Shown here one piece after another: positions 1 through 10,753 of a stretch of DNA of 48,490 nucleotides. Numbering within the stretch: the stretch's first letter is position 1; every line of letters starts with the position of its first letter. A program made the position numbers and the translations under genes. The DNA is from Sphingobium sp. (GTDB lineage: Bacteria > Pseudomonadota > Alphaproteobacteria > Sphingomonadales > Sphingomonadaceae): the NCBI GenBank assembly GCA_022652485.1, contig JALCRK010000025.1:1-48490 (forward strand), in the 5' to 3' direction. Under the pieces are notes generated by a model. It was not told where the DNA came from. It saw nothing but the letters and a program-made list of their open reading frames with translations, and did no database searches.

Positions 1-1
1 C

Positions 2-2773
2 GTCGCCAGCGGCCTCGATGCCTCGCCCACCACGGAGGTTCTGATCGAGGAATCGCTGTTGGGGTGGAAAGAATATGAGATGGAGGTGGTGCGGGACCGC
101 AACGACAACGCCATCATCATCTGCTCGATCGAGAATGTGGACCCGATGGGCGTGCATACGGGCGACTCGATCACGGTCGCGCCCGCGCTGACCCTGACGG
201 ACAAAGAATATCAGATCATGCGCAACGCTTCGCTCGCAGTGTTGCGGGAAATCGGCGTAGAAACAGGCGGTTCGAACGTGCAATTCGCAGTCAATCCGAA
301 GGATGGCCGCCTGATCGTGATCGAGATGAACCCGCGCGTGTCGCGCAGCTCTGCTTTAGCATCCAAGGCCACCGGCTTCCCGATTGCGAAGGTCGCGGCG
401 AAGCTCGCCGTGGGCTATACGCTCGATGAGATCATGAACGACATCACCGGCGCGACGCCCGCGAGCTTCGAGCCGACGATCGATTATGTGGTGACGAAGA
501 TCCCGCGCTTCGCGTTCGAGAAGTTCAAGGGCGCGGAGCCGCTGCTCGGCACGGCGATGAAGTCCGTCGGCGAGGTGATGGCGATTGGCCGCAACATCCA
601 TGAATCGATGCAGAAGGCGCTGCGCGGGCTGGAGACGGGGCTTTCGGGCTTCAACATCGTCGACCCTCTGGTGGGCGCGCCCAAGGACGAGATCATCGCC
701 GCATTGGGCCAGCCGACGCCGGACCGGCTGCTGGTGGCGGCCCAAGCCCTTCGTGAAGGGCTGTCCGTCGCGGAGATCCATGCGGTAGCGAAGTTCGATC
801 CGTGGTTCCTCGAACGCATCAAGGAAATTGTCGACGCGGAAGGCGAAGTGCTGGAAAACGGCCTGCCGCAGGATGCCACGGGTATGCGGCGGCTGAAGTC
901 GATGGGCTTTTCCGACGCGCGCCTCTCCTACCTCGCGCTGCAATCGGCGCATCTCCTCGCGCCCCAGACGGCCAAGGGCCACGGCCTGCTGCACGATGCG
1001 GTGAAGGCAATGACCGGCGCGACCACCGAGTCCGAAGTGCGCGCGCTGCGCCACAAGCTCGGCGTGCGGCCGGTGTTCAAGCGGATCGACACCTGCGCGG
1101 CGGAGTTCGAGGCGAAAACGCCCTATATGTACTCCACCTACGAAGCGCCGAGCTTCGGTGAGCCGGAGTGCGAGAGTGCGCCGACCGACCGGAAAAAGGT
1201 CGTCATTCTCGGTGGCGGACCGAACCGGATCGGGCAGGGGATCGAGTTCGATTATTGCTGCTGCCACGCGTGCTTCGCGCTCGACGAGGTCGGCTACGAG
1301 ACGATCATGGTCAACTGCAACCCGGAGACGGTGTCGACCGACTATGACACGTCCGACCGGCTCTATTTCGAGCCGCTGACGGTCGAGGATGTGCTGGAGA
1401 TATTGCACACCGAGATGACCAACGGCACGCTCGCTGGCGTGATCGTGCAGTTCGGCGGGCAGACGCCGCTCAAGCTCGCGCAGGCGCTGGAGGATGCGGG
1501 CATCCCGATCCTCGGCACCTCGCCCGATGCCATCGATCTGGCCGAGGACCGAGAGCGCTTTGCCGCGCTGGTGACGAAGCTGAAGCTGAAACAGCCCGCG
1601 AACGGCATCGCCCGCTCGCGCGAAGAGGCCATCGCGGTCGCCAACCGGATCGGCTATCCGGTGCTGATGCGCCCCTCCTACGTGCTCGGCGGACGGGCGA
1701 TGGAGATCGTCGACGGGCAGGCGCAATTGGAAGAATATATCACGACTGCGGTGCAGGTGTCCGGAGATTCGCCTGTTTTGATCGACCAGTATCTGCGTGA
1801 CGCGATCGAGGTCGATGTCGATGCGATCTGCGATGGCGACGATGTCGTGGTGGCGGGCGTGCTCCAGCATATCGAGGAGGCAGGTGTCCATTCGGGCGAC
1901 AGCGCCTGCTCATTGCCGCCCTATAGCCTGCCAGCGGACATCATAGCGGAGATCGAGCGGCAGACCGATGTGCTGGCGCGGGCCTTGAAGGTGCGCGGGC
2001 TGATGAACATCCAGTTCGCGGTGAAGGCCAGCGGCCGCGAGGACGGCACTGAAAAACTCGAAGTATACCTGATCGAGGTCAACCCGCGCGCGAGCCGCAC
2101 GGTGCCGTTCGTCGCCAAGGCCATCGGCGCGCCGATCGCGAAGATCGCGGCGCGGGTGATGGCGGGCGAAAAGCTCAAGGATTTGCCGAAGATCGATCGC
2201 AACGCGATTTCGCACATCGCGGTGAAGGAAGCGGTGTTTCCGTTCTCGCGCTTCCCCGGCGTCGATCCGGTGCTGAGCCCGGAGATGAAATCGACCGGCG
2301 AGGTGATGGGCATCGATGCCGATTTCGCCACCGCCTTTGCCAAGTCCCAGCTCGGCGCGGGGACGATCCTGCCGCGCGAGGGCGCGATCTTCGTCTCGGT
2401 GAAGGATAGCGACAAACCGGTGATCCTGCCTGCGGTCAGGAAAGCGGCGGCGCTGGGCTTCCATATCGTCGCGACCGGCGGCACTGCGCTGTATCTTGAG
2501 CAACAGGGTATCGCGGTCGAAACGGTCAACAAGGTGGCGCAGGGGCGGCCGCATATCGTCGACCGCATTACCGATGGCGGCATCGCGATGATTTTCAACA
2601 CCACCGAAGGGTGGCAATCGCTGAAGGACAGCCACTCGATCCGCGCCAGCGCGTTGAAGATGAAAATTCCGAGCTTCACCACGGCGGCGGCTAGCGTCGC
2701 CGCGATGGACGCGATCGAGGCTTTGAAAGCGCATCCTCTTGAAGTCAGGGCGCTGCAATCCTATTATCATTAG
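2..2773 (+). CDS. carB: Carbamoyl-phosphate synthase large subunit, 5' truncated by window edge
   Basis: Makes carbamoyl phosphate from glutamine-derived ammonia, bicarbonate and 2 ATP for pyrimidine and arginine synthesis, with CarA in the cytoplasm. The reading frame is open from base 2, so about 180-200 N-terminal residues lie outside the window; the TTG at 59 is an internal codon and not the start. Seen directly: the end of the first ATP-grasp unit ([18 protein letters not shown]), the oligomerisation part, a second ATP-grasp unit beginning near [19 protein letters not shown] and repeating the motif as [16 protein letters not shown], and a C-terminal MGS-like allosteric domain ([20 protein letters not shown], then ATGGTALYL). 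This is the expected order for the roughly 1,100-residue family. greA follows after 86 bases on the same strand. Identity is certain; only the start is missing. argG, also partial, at the far end of the window belongs to the arginine branch, but the distance makes this coincidental. Confidence 0.97.
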   Translation, partial: VASGLDASPTTEVLIEESLLGWKEYEMEVVRDRNDNAIIICSIENVDPMGVHTGDSITVAPALTLTDKEYQIMRNASLAVLREIGVETGGSNVQFAVNPKDGRLIVIEMNPRVSRSSALASKATGFPIAKVAAKLAVGYTLDEIMNDITGATPASFEPTIDYVVTKIPRFAFEKFKGAEPLLGTAMKSVGEVMAIGRNIHESMQKALRGLETGLSGFNIVDPLVGAPKDEIIAALGQPTPDRLLVAAQALREGLSVAEIHAVAKFDPWFLERIKEIVDAEGEVLENGLPQDATGMRRLKSMGFSDARLSYLALQSAHLLAPQTAKGHGLLHDAVKAMTGATTESEVRALRHKLGVRPVFKRIDTCAAEFEAKTPYMYSTYEAPSFGEPECESAPTDRKKVVILGGGPNRIGQGIEFDYCCCHACFALDEVGYETIMVNCNPETVSTDYDTSDRLYFEPLTVEDVLEILHTEMTNGTLAGVIVQFGGQTPLKLAQALEDAGIPILGTSPDAIDLAEDRERFAALVTKLKLKQPANGIARSREEAIAVANRIGYPVLMRPSYVLGGRAMEIVDGQAQLEEYITTAVQVSGDSPVLIDQYLRDAIEVDVDAICDGDDVVVAGVLQHIEEAGVHSGDSACSLPPYSLPADIIAEIERQTDVLARALKVRGLMNIQFAVKASGREDGTEKLEVYLIEVNPRASRTVPFVAKAIGAPIAKIAARVMAGEKLKDLPKIDRNAISHIAVKEAVFPFSRFPGVDPVLSPEMKSTGEVMGIDADFATAFAKSQLGAGTILPREGAIFVSVKDSDKPVILPAVRKAAALGFHIVATGGTALYLEQQGIAVETVNKVAQGRPHIVDRITDGGIAMIFNTTEGWQSLKDSHSIRASALKMKIPSFTTAAASVAAMDAIEALKAHPLEVRALQSYYH

Positions 2774-2859
2774 CCCTGAGTTATAACTTCCGATCAGGAC
2801 GCAAAACATGATGTCGGCGATTTGTCCGCCGGTGTGGGGCTTTTATTGGGGATATTTTG

Positions 2860-3336
2860 ATGGCGACCGTTGAAAAAATGCCGATGCTGGACATAGGCTA
2901 TCAAAAGCTGAATAACCAGCTGCGCGCATTGAAGGCGGAGCGCCCGCAGATCGTGGACGCGATCGAGGAGGCGCGTGCGCACGGCGACCTCTCGGAAAAT
3001 GCCGAATATCACGCCGCGAAGGAGCGTCAGGGTCAGGTCGAGGCATCGATCGCCGATCTGGAGGACAAGCTCTCCCGCGCGCAGGTGATCGATCCGAAGA
3101 CGCTATCCGGTGACAAGATCGTGTTCGGCGCGACCGTGACGCTGCTCGACGAGGACGACAAGCCGGTGCGCTACCAGATCGTCGGCCAGGCGGAAGCGGA
3201 CGCGAAGCTCGGCATGATCTCCTACAATAGCCCGCTGGGGCGTGCGCTGATCGGCAAGCAGGTGGGGGACGACATCGAGGTGATCGTGCCCGCCGGCGAA
3301 AAATATTACAGCGTCGATAAAATCGAATTCATCTGA
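2860..3336 (+). CDS. greA: Transcription elongation factor GreA
   Basis: Rescues backtracked RNA polymerase by stimulating cleavage of the nascent RNA 3' end through the secondary channel. The 158-residue length is standard. The N-terminal coiled-coil hairpin carries the family signature [17 protein letters not shown], whose acidic residues (D and E of DLSE) sit at the tip and coordinate catalytic magnesium. A C-terminal FKBP-like domain follows ([16 protein letters not shown]). I chose the ATG at 2860 ([10 protein letters not shown]), preceded by a GGGGA ribosome site at about 2848-2852, rather than the TTG one codon earlier. It lies 86 bases after carB on the same strand, an arrangement common in alphaproteobacteria. 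Confidence 0.96.
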   Translation: MATVEKMPMLDIGYQKLNNQLRALKAERPQIVDAIEEARAHGDLSENAEYHAAKERQGQVEASIADLEDKLSRAQVIDPKTLSGDKIVFGATVTLLDEDDKPVRYQIVGQAEADAKLGMISYNSPLGRALIGKQVGDDIEVIVPAGEKYYSVDKIEFI

Positions 3337-3367
3337 GGGAACGCATCGGCCGGATCGAGCTTTGCCC

Positions 3368-4063
3368 ATGCGGCCTGCAACGTCAACTTCTCCGTTTTCA
3401 AGCGCGATATCGTGGATCGCGGGGCTGACGGTGCTGGTCTTCGTGCTCGCGCGGTTCACTGGCGCGGAGGCGGCGCTGGATTATGCCGCGGGCTTCATTC
3501 CCGCGCGGGTGCATCATCCCGATCTGCTCGATCATGCCGGGTTGCCCTTTGGTGCGGTGCCGGTCATTCTCACACCGTTGACCTCCGCGCTTCTGCATGG
3601 CGGGTGGATCCATCTCGGCTTCAACATGCTGATGCTGCTGTTTTGCGGACGGCAGGTGGAGCAGGTGCTCGGCCCACGCCTCATCCTTCCGCTCTATCTC
3701 GTCGGCGCCTATGCGGCGGCGGCGGGGCAGTGGGCGCTGGGGCCGGATCTTGCCGTGCCGATGATCGGCGCCAGCGGCGCGATCTCGGCGGTGATCGGCG
3801 CCTATGCGCTGCTGTTCGGCAGCCGCGAGGTGAAGGCCTGGGGGCCGATACCGGCAAGCGTGGTGCGGATGCTGTGGCTGGGCGCGGCGTGGACTGTTCT
3901 GCAGTTCCTGATCGGCGTCGCGTCGAGCACCGGCAATCTGGGGCTGGGGACAGGCGATGCGAGCGTGGCAGTAGGCGCGCATATCGGCGGGTTCATCGCC
4001 GGGCTGCTCCTGACGCGGCCTTTACTGGCGATCCGCTTCCGCAGGAACGTCGTGCGCCATTAG
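3368..4063 (+). CDS. Rhomboid-family intramembrane serine protease
   Basis: Polytopic inner-membrane protein of 231 residues. The rhomboid signature is visible: the HLGFNMLMLLFCG helix after the first loop (the conserved N-x-x asparagine region), the catalytic serine in GASGAISAVIG (Ser136 counting from the ATG at 3368), and the catalytic histidine in AHIGGFIAGLL (His205) in the last membrane helix. About six hydrophobic segments are seen. These proteases cut transmembrane substrates within the bilayer; the substrate here is unknown. A TTG two codons earlier (3362) is an alternative start; neither has a strong ribosome site. It follows greA by about 30 bases and may be cotranscribed. The family assignment is firm, and activity is inferred from the intact Ser-His pair. 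Confidence 0.88.
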   Translation: MRPATSTSPFSSAISWIAGLTVLVFVLARFTGAEAALDYAAGFIPARVHHPDLLDHAGLPFGAVPVILTPLTSALLHGGWIHLGFNMLMLLFCGRQVEQVLGPRLILPLYLVGAYAAAAGQWALGPDLAVPMIGASGAISAVIGAYALLFGSREVKAWGPIPASVVRMLWLGAAWTVLQFLIGVASSTGNLGLGTGDASVAVGAHIGGFIAGLLLTRPLLAIRFRRNVVRH

Positions 4064-4092
4064 AGCAAAAAACGATGCGACACCAAAAATAG

Positions 4093-4132
4093 AGAGCGCG
4101 CGTCCTGCGTCAGATTTAACGCAGCGCGCTCT
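4093..4132. terminator. Bulged inverted repeat between convergent genes
   Basis: AGAGCGCG (4093-4100) pairs with CGCGCTCT (4125-4132), and CTGCGT (4105-4110) pairs with ACGCAG (4119-4124), giving a 14-bp stem with a 4-base bulge and an 8-base loop. It sits between the rhomboid gene (rightward) and a leftward small gene, so it could stop transcription from either side. It lacks a clear U-tract, so it may instead be a repeat element. The arm shares the decamer GCAGCGCGCT with the terminator at 17876-17921. Confidence 0.5.
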
Positions 4133-4140
4133 AAATCAGC

Positions 4141-4371
4141 TCAATGGCTGTGGTCGTCGTCCTGCGAGGGATCGAGCAGGCGGTGCAGATGGACAATCAC
4201 ATATTTCATCTCGGCATCGTCGACCGTGCGCTGCGCCGCCGAACGCCACGCCTTTTCGGCGGCGGCGAAATCGGGGAATACGCCCACGAAATCGATGGCA
4301 TCGAGATCCTCGAAGTCCAGCGTGCGGGGGTCTTTGACTCGCCCCCCCATGACGAGGTGCATCTTGCTCAT
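4141..4371 (-). CDS. Small conserved protein, DUF4170-like
   Basis: A 76-residue soluble protein beginning MSKMHLVMGGRVKDPRTL and ending with a histidine/aspartate-rich tail (SQDDDHSH). The core (DFEDLDAIDFVGVFPDF, then a KAWRSAAQRTVDDAEMKY stretch) is what I recall from the alphaproteobacterial DUF4170 family, in which no biochemical role is established. It has no signal peptide and no membrane segment. Predicted secondary structure would be a small beta-alpha-beta fold, resembling a dodecin- or ferredoxin-like scaffold, but that is a guess. The gene stands alone, leftward, about 70 bases downstream of the next leftward operon. Coding potential is strong because of its typical codon use and conserved-looking core; function is unknown. 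Confidence 0.7.
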   Translation of the reverse strand: MSKMHLVMGGRVKDPRTLDFEDLDAIDFVGVFPDFAAAEKAWRSAAQRTVDDAEMKYVIVHLHRLLDPSQDDDHSH

Positions 4372-4443
4372 GGCGCGTGCTTACGCCGCGCATGGTTGAA
4401 AATCAATAAATGCGGCGCATCCCAGACCAAGGTCGAAGATGGG

Positions 4444-4752
4444 TCAGGACGGATCGGGCTCGTCGCGTTTCCCGAACAGGCGCGGCAGCAGTCCCGCCGC
4501 GAGCGCACCGATCGCCGCCGCCGCCGCCACGGCGGCCAGCGGATGCTCGGTGATGATGCGCGTCGTCTCGATCGCGGCCCTGTCCGCCTGCAACTTTGCG
4601 GCGTCCAGCTTTTCCTGCGCCGCCTTGGTTGTGGCGCGGGCGCGCTTGGTCACGGTGCGGGCGCTCTTGCCGATCTCCTCGGTCGCCTGCTGCACCGTGG
4701 TGGCCGCAGCCTTGCGGGCGCGCTTCAGATTGCGTTCGATGATTTTATTCAT
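4444..4752 (-). CDS. Small ElaB/YqjD/DUF883-like membrane-anchored protein
   Basis: A 102-residue protein with a basic, alanine-rich amphipathic helix (residues 1-65, many K/R/A/E), one C-terminal membrane helix (about residues 69-90, with AAVAAAAAIGALAAGLLP) and a short charged tail. That layout resembles the ElaB/YqjD group, whose members in E. coli anchor to the inner membrane and bind ribosomes in stationary phase; the match is by architecture, not by a diagnostic motif. Its start overlaps the stop of the upstream gene by 8 bases (TAA within the start region), so it is the last gene of a tightly coupled four-gene leftward operon. Function remains a guess. Confidence 0.7.
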   Translation of the reverse strand: MNKIIERNLKRARKAAATTVQQATEEIGKSARTVTKRARATTKAAQEKLDAAKLQADRAAIETTRIITEHPLAAVAAAAAIGALAAGLLPRLFGKRDEPDPS

Positions 4753-5110
4753 GCGTTTCTTCTGGTCCCCTGGCCATGCGATATTCCTGATATTTCTCCA
4801 GCGCGATCCGCTTGCCCGCCCGGTAGGCCTTTGCAGCCAGCGTCAGGACGGGCCTGTGCGCCAGGACCGCACCCGCCAGCGCGGCGATGCCGAGCGCGCG
4901 GGCAGGGTGCATCGTTACCGCCGATCTGCCCCGTGACAGGGCATTGAGCATCCGGTCCAGCAGGCGGTTGCCGGCGTGCTCCTTGAGCCGGGCAGGGTGC
5001 GCCTGTTGGCGAAGCACATCCAGCGTGCCAAGGAAGCGCTCCCGTTGCGTGGCCGCTCGGGCGTTGAGAGCCTGCATCCGGGTTTCGAGGGTGTCCGCCT
5101 TATCGTTCAT
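4745..5110 (-). CDS. Hypothetical membrane-associated protein in a coupled operon
   Basis: A 121-residue protein. Residues 1-75 are a charged helical region (LETRMQALNARAATQRERFL suggests a short coiled coil), then a moderately hydrophobic segment (ARALGIAALAGAVLAHRPVLTL, about residues 70-92), then a basic helix with YRAGKRIALEKYQEYRM. I do not recognise a named family. The ATG overlaps the stop of the preceding gene as ATGA (4-base overlap), implying translational coupling. Its place between a holin_3_6-like protein and an ElaB-like protein suggests a shared role at the inner membrane, perhaps in envelope stress. Confidence 0.7.
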   Translation of the reverse strand: MNDKADTLETRMQALNARAATQRERFLGTLDVLRQQAHPARLKEHAGNRLLDRMLNALSRGRSAVTMHPARALGIAALAGAVLAHRPVLTLAAKAYRAGKRIALEKYQEYRMARGPEETHE

Positions 5111-5535
5111 GCCTGGTCCTCCTCAGGAAAGGCGAGCCGCATCGCCTTGCGCATCCGCGCCCGCGCCGCGACGAGCAGCAGGACCACCACGATAAATGTC
5201 ACGAGCAATGTAGCGACCAACGCGAATGCCACGCCGATCAGCGGCGCCAATATCCAGACGCAGCCGATCAGCAACGTGGTCAGCGCGCCGAAGAGGAGGA
5301 ACAGCGCGGAGACGGCGAGCAGCAGCGTATCCCTGCCCGCCGCGCCGAGCACGCGCGCGCGCAGCTTCTGCCGCTCGATTTCGGTTTCGGCATAGAGGCG
5401 GCCTTCCGCCAGCGCATGTCCGACGAGCCCCAGAATGCCGGGAAATCCCTCCGGTGCGGACATGGTATCCGCCCCATCTTCTCCCGGATGGTCCTCCGCC
5501 TCGGGCGCCCAACCGGAACTGCTGCGCTGCTTCAC
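5107..5535 (-). CDS. Phage-holin-family (Phage_holin_3_6 / Actino-like) membrane protein
   Basis: A protein of about 142 residues with an N-terminal soluble part followed by two adjacent strongly hydrophobic segments (LLLAVSALFLLFGALTTLLI and LIGVAFALVATLLVTFIVVV) separated by a short turn, and a basic C-terminal tail (ARARMRKAMRLAFPEED). This two-helix hairpin after an amphipathic helix (HALAEGRLYAETEIERQKL) is the pattern of the PF07332-type 'phage holin family', which in proteobacteria is chromosomal and often sits beside DUF883/YqjD genes, as here. I chose the GTG at 5535, with AGGGGG about 8 bases upstream. A TTG at 5562 that overlaps the previous stop (TTGA) is the alternative. No phage genes are nearby, so it is not a prophage holin. 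Confidence 0.72.
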   Translation of the reverse strand: MKQRSSSGWAPEAEDHPGEDGADTMSAPEGFPGILGLVGHALAEGRLYAETEIERQKLRARVLGAAGRDTLLLAVSALFLLFGALTTLLIGCVWILAPLIGVAFALVATLLVTFIVVVLLLVAARARMRKAMRLAFPEEDQA

Positions 5536-5558
5536 TCTGTGCCCCCTCGAGCCAGTGC

Positions 5559-6188
5559 TCAATCTTCGCTCGAAGAGCCTCTGGCAAGGCGCATCAGCAC
5601 ATAGCCCGCAATGGCGGCGGCGCCGATCGCGACGGCAGGGCTCTTGCGCACGAAATCCCGCGCTTCGCCGAGCAATTGGTCCACATCCTTGCTGTCGAGC
5701 GATTTGGCCGCGCCCGCAACCGCATTGGCGGCCTGCCGGGCATAATCGCCATATTGCGGCCCCAGCTTGCTGTCGACGGTCTGGGCGGTATCGGTGATGA
5801 GCTTCGCAAGTCCATCCATCGCCGTGCTGGTCTTGGCTTTGGCGGTGGTCGCGGTGTCGCGCGCCATCTGGGTCGCCTGCGATTTCACCTGCTCGGCCTG
5901 ACCCTTCCAGTCGAACGCGGATACGCTCTCCTTGGCGTCCTGCACCTTATCCTTCGCGCCCTGGACCTTGCTCTTGGCGGTGCTGGTCGCGCTGTCGATC
6001 TTGGCGCGCGCAGCCTTCTTGGCCGAGGCGACGGCGGCATTGGCCAGCTCGATCGATTCCGCAAAATCAGAGGCGGCCTTCTTGGGGCGACCACGGGGGC
6101 GCGGACTCTTGACCGATGCCTTCGCCTCGGAGGCGGGTTTGCGGCCAGCGCGCTTGGGCGTGGGGGCAATTTCCTGTGCTTCAGCCAT
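5559..6188 (-). CDS. Alanine/lysine-rich membrane-anchored protein with AT-hook-like motif
   Basis: First gene of the leftward four-gene operon; 209 residues from the ATG at 6188, with GGAAGG and AAGGA motifs just upstream. An extended frame back to 6281 is open but lacks a ribosome site. Residues 30-37 (RPRGRPKK) match the AT-hook core (GRP flanked by basic residues), which binds the minor groove of AT-rich DNA. Residues 45-130 are a long low-complexity Ala/Lys helix (apolipoprotein- or LEA-like heptads). The C-terminus has one membrane helix (about residues 184-203, AIGAAAIAGYVLMRL) with a short tail, as in DUF883 proteins. A DNA-binding-like head plus a membrane anchor is unusual; whether the motif binds DNA is untested. 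No close family is named. Confidence 0.75.
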   Translation of the reverse strand: MAEAQEIAPTPKRAGRKPASEAKASVKSPRPRGRPKKAASDFAESIELANAAVASAKKAARAKIDSATSTAKSKVQGAKDKVQDAKESVSAFDWKGQAEQVKSQATQMARDTATTAKAKTSTAMDGLAKLITDTAQTVDSKLGPQYGDYARQAANAVAGAAKSLDSKDVDQLLGEARDFVRKSPAVAIGAAAIAGYVLMRLARGSSSED

Positions 6189-6259
6189 AGTCCTTATCCT
6201 TCCAATGCATTGCGGCGCCAGCGGAATGCGCTCGCCACGATAACCAGCGGCATAGATAA

Positions 6260-7678
<1,419 letters not shown>

Positions 7679-7687
7679 TTTTCCGGA

Positions 7688-7709
7688 CGGGCAGCAGGGT
7701 TGCTGCCCG
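7688..7709 (+). terminator. Hairpin after eno
   Basis: CGGGCAGCA (7688-7696) and TGCTGCCCG (7701-7709) form a perfect 9-bp stem with a GGGT loop, ten bases after the eno stop. The following sequence (CGTCCTTATC) has only a weak U-run, so it may be an attenuating or mRNA-stabilising hairpin rather than a full terminator. Confidence 0.5.
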
Positions 7710-7801
7710 CGTCCTTATCATGAGTCATTATTTTGTCGCAAATCGCGGCGCTTAACCATTTTTCGGTTGCGCCGTGGAATCGAGTGTGATTCAAAGTGCG
7801 C

Positions 7802-8113
7802 ATGGCACATCTGCTGAGGCTTAAATCCCTGTTTTCGTCGGCCTTTGGTCCGGCGATCGCCGTGCTGCTGGTGATGTTGCTGATGGGCTATGCCATATTC
7901 GGCGGCAACGGCCTGCTCGCCTGGGGGGGCTACAGCCGGCAGCTGCATGACAGCAGGGCCGAGCTCAAGGTCGTGCAGGCGGAGCGCGCACGCATCGCCA
8001 ACCGGGTGAACCGGCTGGATCCGCGCCATGTCGATCCCGATCTCGCGGACGAATTGATTCGCAAGGAGCTGAACGTCGGCCATCCCGACGAAGTGGTCGT
8101 GCCGCTACACTGA
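7802..8113 (+). CDS. Septum formation initiator family protein (FtsB/DivIC-like)
   Basis: A 103-residue bitopic membrane protein. Residues 10-35 form one hydrophobic helix (AIAVLLVMLLMGYAIFGGNG), followed by a coiled coil (YSRQLHDSRAELKVVQAERARIANRVNRL) and a short C-terminal segment, DPDLADELIRKELN, that is conserved in FtsB-type proteins. FtsB joins FtsL and FtsQ at the division septum and helps activate septal peptidoglycan synthesis. Position between eno and pdhA is the usual alphaproteobacterial location of this gene; ftsB follows eno in E. coli as well. The ATG at 7802 is chosen; a GTG two codons upstream is possible and neither has a good ribosome site. Confidence 0.85.
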   Translation: MAHLLRLKSLFSSAFGPAIAVLLVMLLMGYAIFGGNGLLAWGGYSRQLHDSRAELKVVQAERARIANRVNRLDPRHVDPDLADELIRKELNVGHPDEVVVPLH

Positions 8114-8264
8114 GCGCGATCCGCGGGCGCTTTAACGCCTCCGTCTAATGATTTTTGCCATTTTGTACCATATAGGATGCAGGTGCGCATTTTAATGGAT
8201 TATCCAGACGTGCGGCCTATGGTCGGGCTTCACTCCCCAGTGAAAGAAAAAAGGATGTCTTCCC

Positions 8265-9350
8265 TTGGCTAAACCCTCCACGTCGCGACCGGCAAAAACG
8301 CCGGCGCCGAAACCTGCGGGTGCCTCCGCTCCCGCCAAGGCCGATCACAACATGGCCCGCCCGGAAATCCCCGAAAATTATCCCGCGACCAGGGAAGAGC
8401 TGCTGGAATTCTATCGCCAGATGGTGCTCATCCGCCGCTTCGAGGAAAAGGCGGGCCAGCTTTACGGCCTCGGCCTTATCGGCGGCTTCTGCCACCTGTA
8501 TATCGGCCAGGAAGCGGTCGCGGTCGGCATCCAGTCCGCGCTGACGCCGGGCAAGGACAGCGTCATCACCGGATATCGCGACCACGGGCACATGCTGGCC
8601 TATGGTATCGATCCCAACGCCATCATGGCCGAGCTGACCGGCCGCGCGGCGGGCATCTCCAAAGGCAAGGGCGGCTCGATGCACATGTTCAGCGTCGAGC
8701 ATAAGTTCTACGGCGGCCACGGCATCGTCGGTGCGCAGGTGTCACTCGGCACGGGCCTCGGCTTCGCGCACAAATATAGCGAGGATGGCGGCGTGTGCGT
8801 CGCCTATTTCGGCGATGGCGCGTCCAACCAGGGCCAGGTCTACGAGAGCTTCAACATGGCCGAGCTGTGGAAGCTGCCGATCATCTTCGTGATCGAGAAC
8901 AACCAATATGCGATGGGCACCAGCGTCAACCGCTCCTCCGCCGAGGACCAGCTGTTCCGGCGCGGCGAGTCTTTCCGTATCCCCGGTCTTCAGGTGAATG
9001 GCATGGACGTGCTCGCGGTGCGCGGCGCGACGGAAGAGGCGCTGAAATGGGTGCAGGGCGGCAATGGCCCGATCCTGCTGGAGATGAAGACCTACCGCTA
9101 TCGCGGCCACTCGATGTCCGACCCGGCGAAATATCGCTCGCGCGAGGAAGTGCAGGAGATGCGGGAGAAATCCGACCCCATTGAGGGCGTGAAGAAACAT
9201 CTCGAAGCGGCGGGCGTCACCGCCGACGAGATCAGGGAGATCGATCAGAATATCCGCAAGATCGTCAACGACAGCGCGGACTTCGCCGAAACGGCCGCAG
9301 AGCCGGATCTGGGCGAGCTCTATACTGACGTTCTGGTGGAGACATACTGA
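8265..9350 (+). CDS. pdhA: Pyruvate dehydrogenase E1 component, alpha subunit
   Basis: Thiamine-diphosphate-binding half of E1, which decarboxylates pyruvate and transfers the acetyl group to lipoyl-E2. The 361 residues show the TPP motif beginning [17 protein letters not shown] and ending in IENN, the GSMHMF loop, and the [18 protein letters not shown] phosphorylation-loop-like region. An N-terminal extension rich in Ala/Pro/Lys (residues 1-27) is typical of alphaproteobacterial PdhA. The start is a TTG at 8265, supported by AAGGA about nine bases upstream and by the extension; no ATG is better placed. The stop overlaps the pdhB start (TGATG), so the two are translationally coupled. E2 (pdhC) and lpd are not in this window. 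Confidence 0.95.
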   Translation: MAKPSTSRPAKTPAPKPAGASAPAKADHNMARPEIPENYPATREELLEFYRQMVLIRRFEEKAGQLYGLGLIGGFCHLYIGQEAVAVGIQSALTPGKDSVITGYRDHGHMLAYGIDPNAIMAELTGRAAGISKGKGGSMHMFSVEHKFYGGHGIVGAQVSLGTGLGFAHKYSEDGGVCVAYFGDGASNQGQVYESFNMAELWKLPIIFVIENNQYAMGTSVNRSSAEDQLFRRGESFRIPGLQVNGMDVLAVRGATEEALKWVQGGNGPILLEMKTYRYRGHSMSDPAKYRSREEVQEMREKSDPIEGVKKHLEAAGVTADEIREIDQNIRKIVNDSADFAETAAEPDLGELYTDVLVETY

Positions 9351-10714
9351 TGGCAATCGAGATTAAAATGCCCGCGCTCTCCCCGACGATGGAGGAAGGC
9401 ACGCTGGCCAAATGGCTGGTGAAGGAAGGCGACGAAGTGAAATCCGGCGACATTCTCGCCGAAATCGAGACCGACAAGGCGACGATGGAGTTCGAAGCGG
9501 TCGATGAGGGGACGGTGGGGCAGATTCTCGTGCCCGCCGGAACCGAAGGCGTGAAGGTCGGCACCGTCATCGCGACGATGGCGGGCGAGGGCGGTGAAGC
9601 CGCTCCGTCCATGCCAGCCGCGGCGCCGGAACCAGCCCCGGCCCCGGCGCCCGCTCCGGTTGCGATCGCTAGCGCGCCAGCGCCTGCTCCCTCCGTGGCG
9701 ACCGATCCCGCAATCCCGGCAGGCACGGAGTTCGTCAAGCTCACGGTGCGCGAGGCGCTGCGCGATGCGATGGCCGAGGAAATGCGCGCGGACGGGCGTG
9801 TGTTCGTGATGGGCGAGGAAGTCGCGGAATATCAGGGCGCATACAAGGTGACGCAGGGGCTGTTGCAGGAGTTTGGCCCCAAGCGCGTGATCGATACGCC
9901 GATCACCGAGCATGGCTTCGCGGGCGTCGGCGTGGGCGCGGCGATGGGCGGGTTGCGCCCCGTGATCGAGTTCATGACCTTCAACTTCGCGATGCAGGCG
10001 ATCGACCAGATCATCAACTCCGCTGCGAAGACCAATTATATGTCCGGCGGGCAGATGCGCTGTCCGGTCGTGTTTCGTGGTCCCAACGGCGCGGCGAGCC
10101 GTGTCGCCGCGCAGCACAGCCAGAACTACGCGCCCTGGTATGCGGCGGTGCCGGGCCTCATCGTCATTGCCCCCTATGACGCGGCGGACGCGAAGGGCTT
10201 GCTCAAGGCCGCGATCCGTTCGCCCGATCCGGTCGTGTTCCTCGAAAACGAGCTGGTTTATGGCCGCAGCTTCGATGTGCCGGTGCTCGACGATCATGTG
10301 CTGCCCATCGGCAAGGCGCGGATCGTGCGCGCGGGCGCGGACGTGACTTTGGTGAGCTATTCGATCGGCGTCGGCATCGCGCTGGAGGCGGCGGAGACGC
10401 TGGCGGCAGAGGGCATCGATGCGGAAGTGATCGACCTGCGCACGCTGCGCCCGCTCGATACCGGCACGGTGCTCGCCAGCCTCAAAAAGACCAACCGCCT
10501 CGTGGTGGTGGAGGAAGGCTGGCCGGTCTGCTCGATCGCGAGCGAGATCATGGCCGTGTGCATGGAGCAGGGCTTCGACGACCTCGACGCCCCGGTCCAG
10601 CGCGTCACCAACGAGGATGTGCCACTGCCCTATGCGGCGAACCTTGAGAAAGCCGCGCTGATCGACGCGGCGCGCGTCGTCGCGGCGGCGAAGAAGGTGT
10701 GCTACAAGGGCTGA
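9350..10714 (+). CDS. pdhB: Pyruvate dehydrogenase E1 component, beta subunit with N-terminal lipoyl domain
   Basis: A 454-residue protein. Residues 1-80 are a lipoyl domain with the lipoate-accepting lysine in TDKATMEF (Lys43). A linker rich in Ala and Pro (about residues 83-122) follows, then a full E1-beta domain beginning [20 protein letters not shown], with [18 protein letters not shown] and the transketolase-C part ([18 protein letters not shown] and a [11 protein letters not shown] stretch). The lipoyl domain on E1-beta rather than only on E2 is the known alphaproteobacterial arrangement (as in Sinorhizobium and Zymomonas). It pairs with PdhA through the TGATG overlap. A hairpin lies after the stop. 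Confidence 0.95.
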   Translation: MAIEIKMPALSPTMEEGTLAKWLVKEGDEVKSGDILAEIETDKATMEFEAVDEGTVGQILVPAGTEGVKVGTVIATMAGEGGEAAPSMPAAAPEPAPAPAPAPVAIASAPAPAPSVATDPAIPAGTEFVKLTVREALRDAMAEEMRADGRVFVMGEEVAEYQGAYKVTQGLLQEFGPKRVIDTPITEHGFAGVGVGAAMGGLRPVIEFMTFNFAMQAIDQIINSAAKTNYMSGGQMRCPVVFRGPNGAASRVAAQHSQNYAPWYAAVPGLIVIAPYDAADAKGLLKAAIRSPDPVVFLENELVYGRSFDVPVLDDHVLPIGKARIVRAGADVTLVSYSIGVGIALEAAETLAAEGIDAEVIDLRTLRPLDTGTVLASLKKTNRLVVVEEGWPVCSIASEIMAVCMEQGFDDLDAPVQRVTNEDVPLPYAANLEKAALIDAARVVAAAKKVCYKG

Positions 10715-10721
10715 GCAGGTT

Positions 10722-10747
10722 GCGGTGCGGGCGTTTGCCCGCGCCGC
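10722..10747. terminator. GC-rich hairpin between pdhB and the Tad operon
   Basis: GCGGTGCGGGC (10722-10732) pairs with GCCCGCGCCGC (10737-10747) around a GTTT loop, 11 positions with one G-T pair. It lies in the 39-base gap between convergent genes and could end both transcripts; there is no clear U-run on either strand beyond CTTGT. Confidence 0.5.
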
Positions 10748-10753
10748 CTTGTA

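Noticed and set aside
356..1891. A 511-codon leftward open frame antisense to carB
   Set aside because: It is rich in Arg/His/Leu with no domain and lies fully inside carB; long antisense frames are common in GC-rich codon usage.
5107..5535. Prophage holin gene
   Set aside because: No lysozyme, tail or capsid genes nearby; the holin_3_6-type family is common on proteobacterial chromosomes beside YqjD-like genes.
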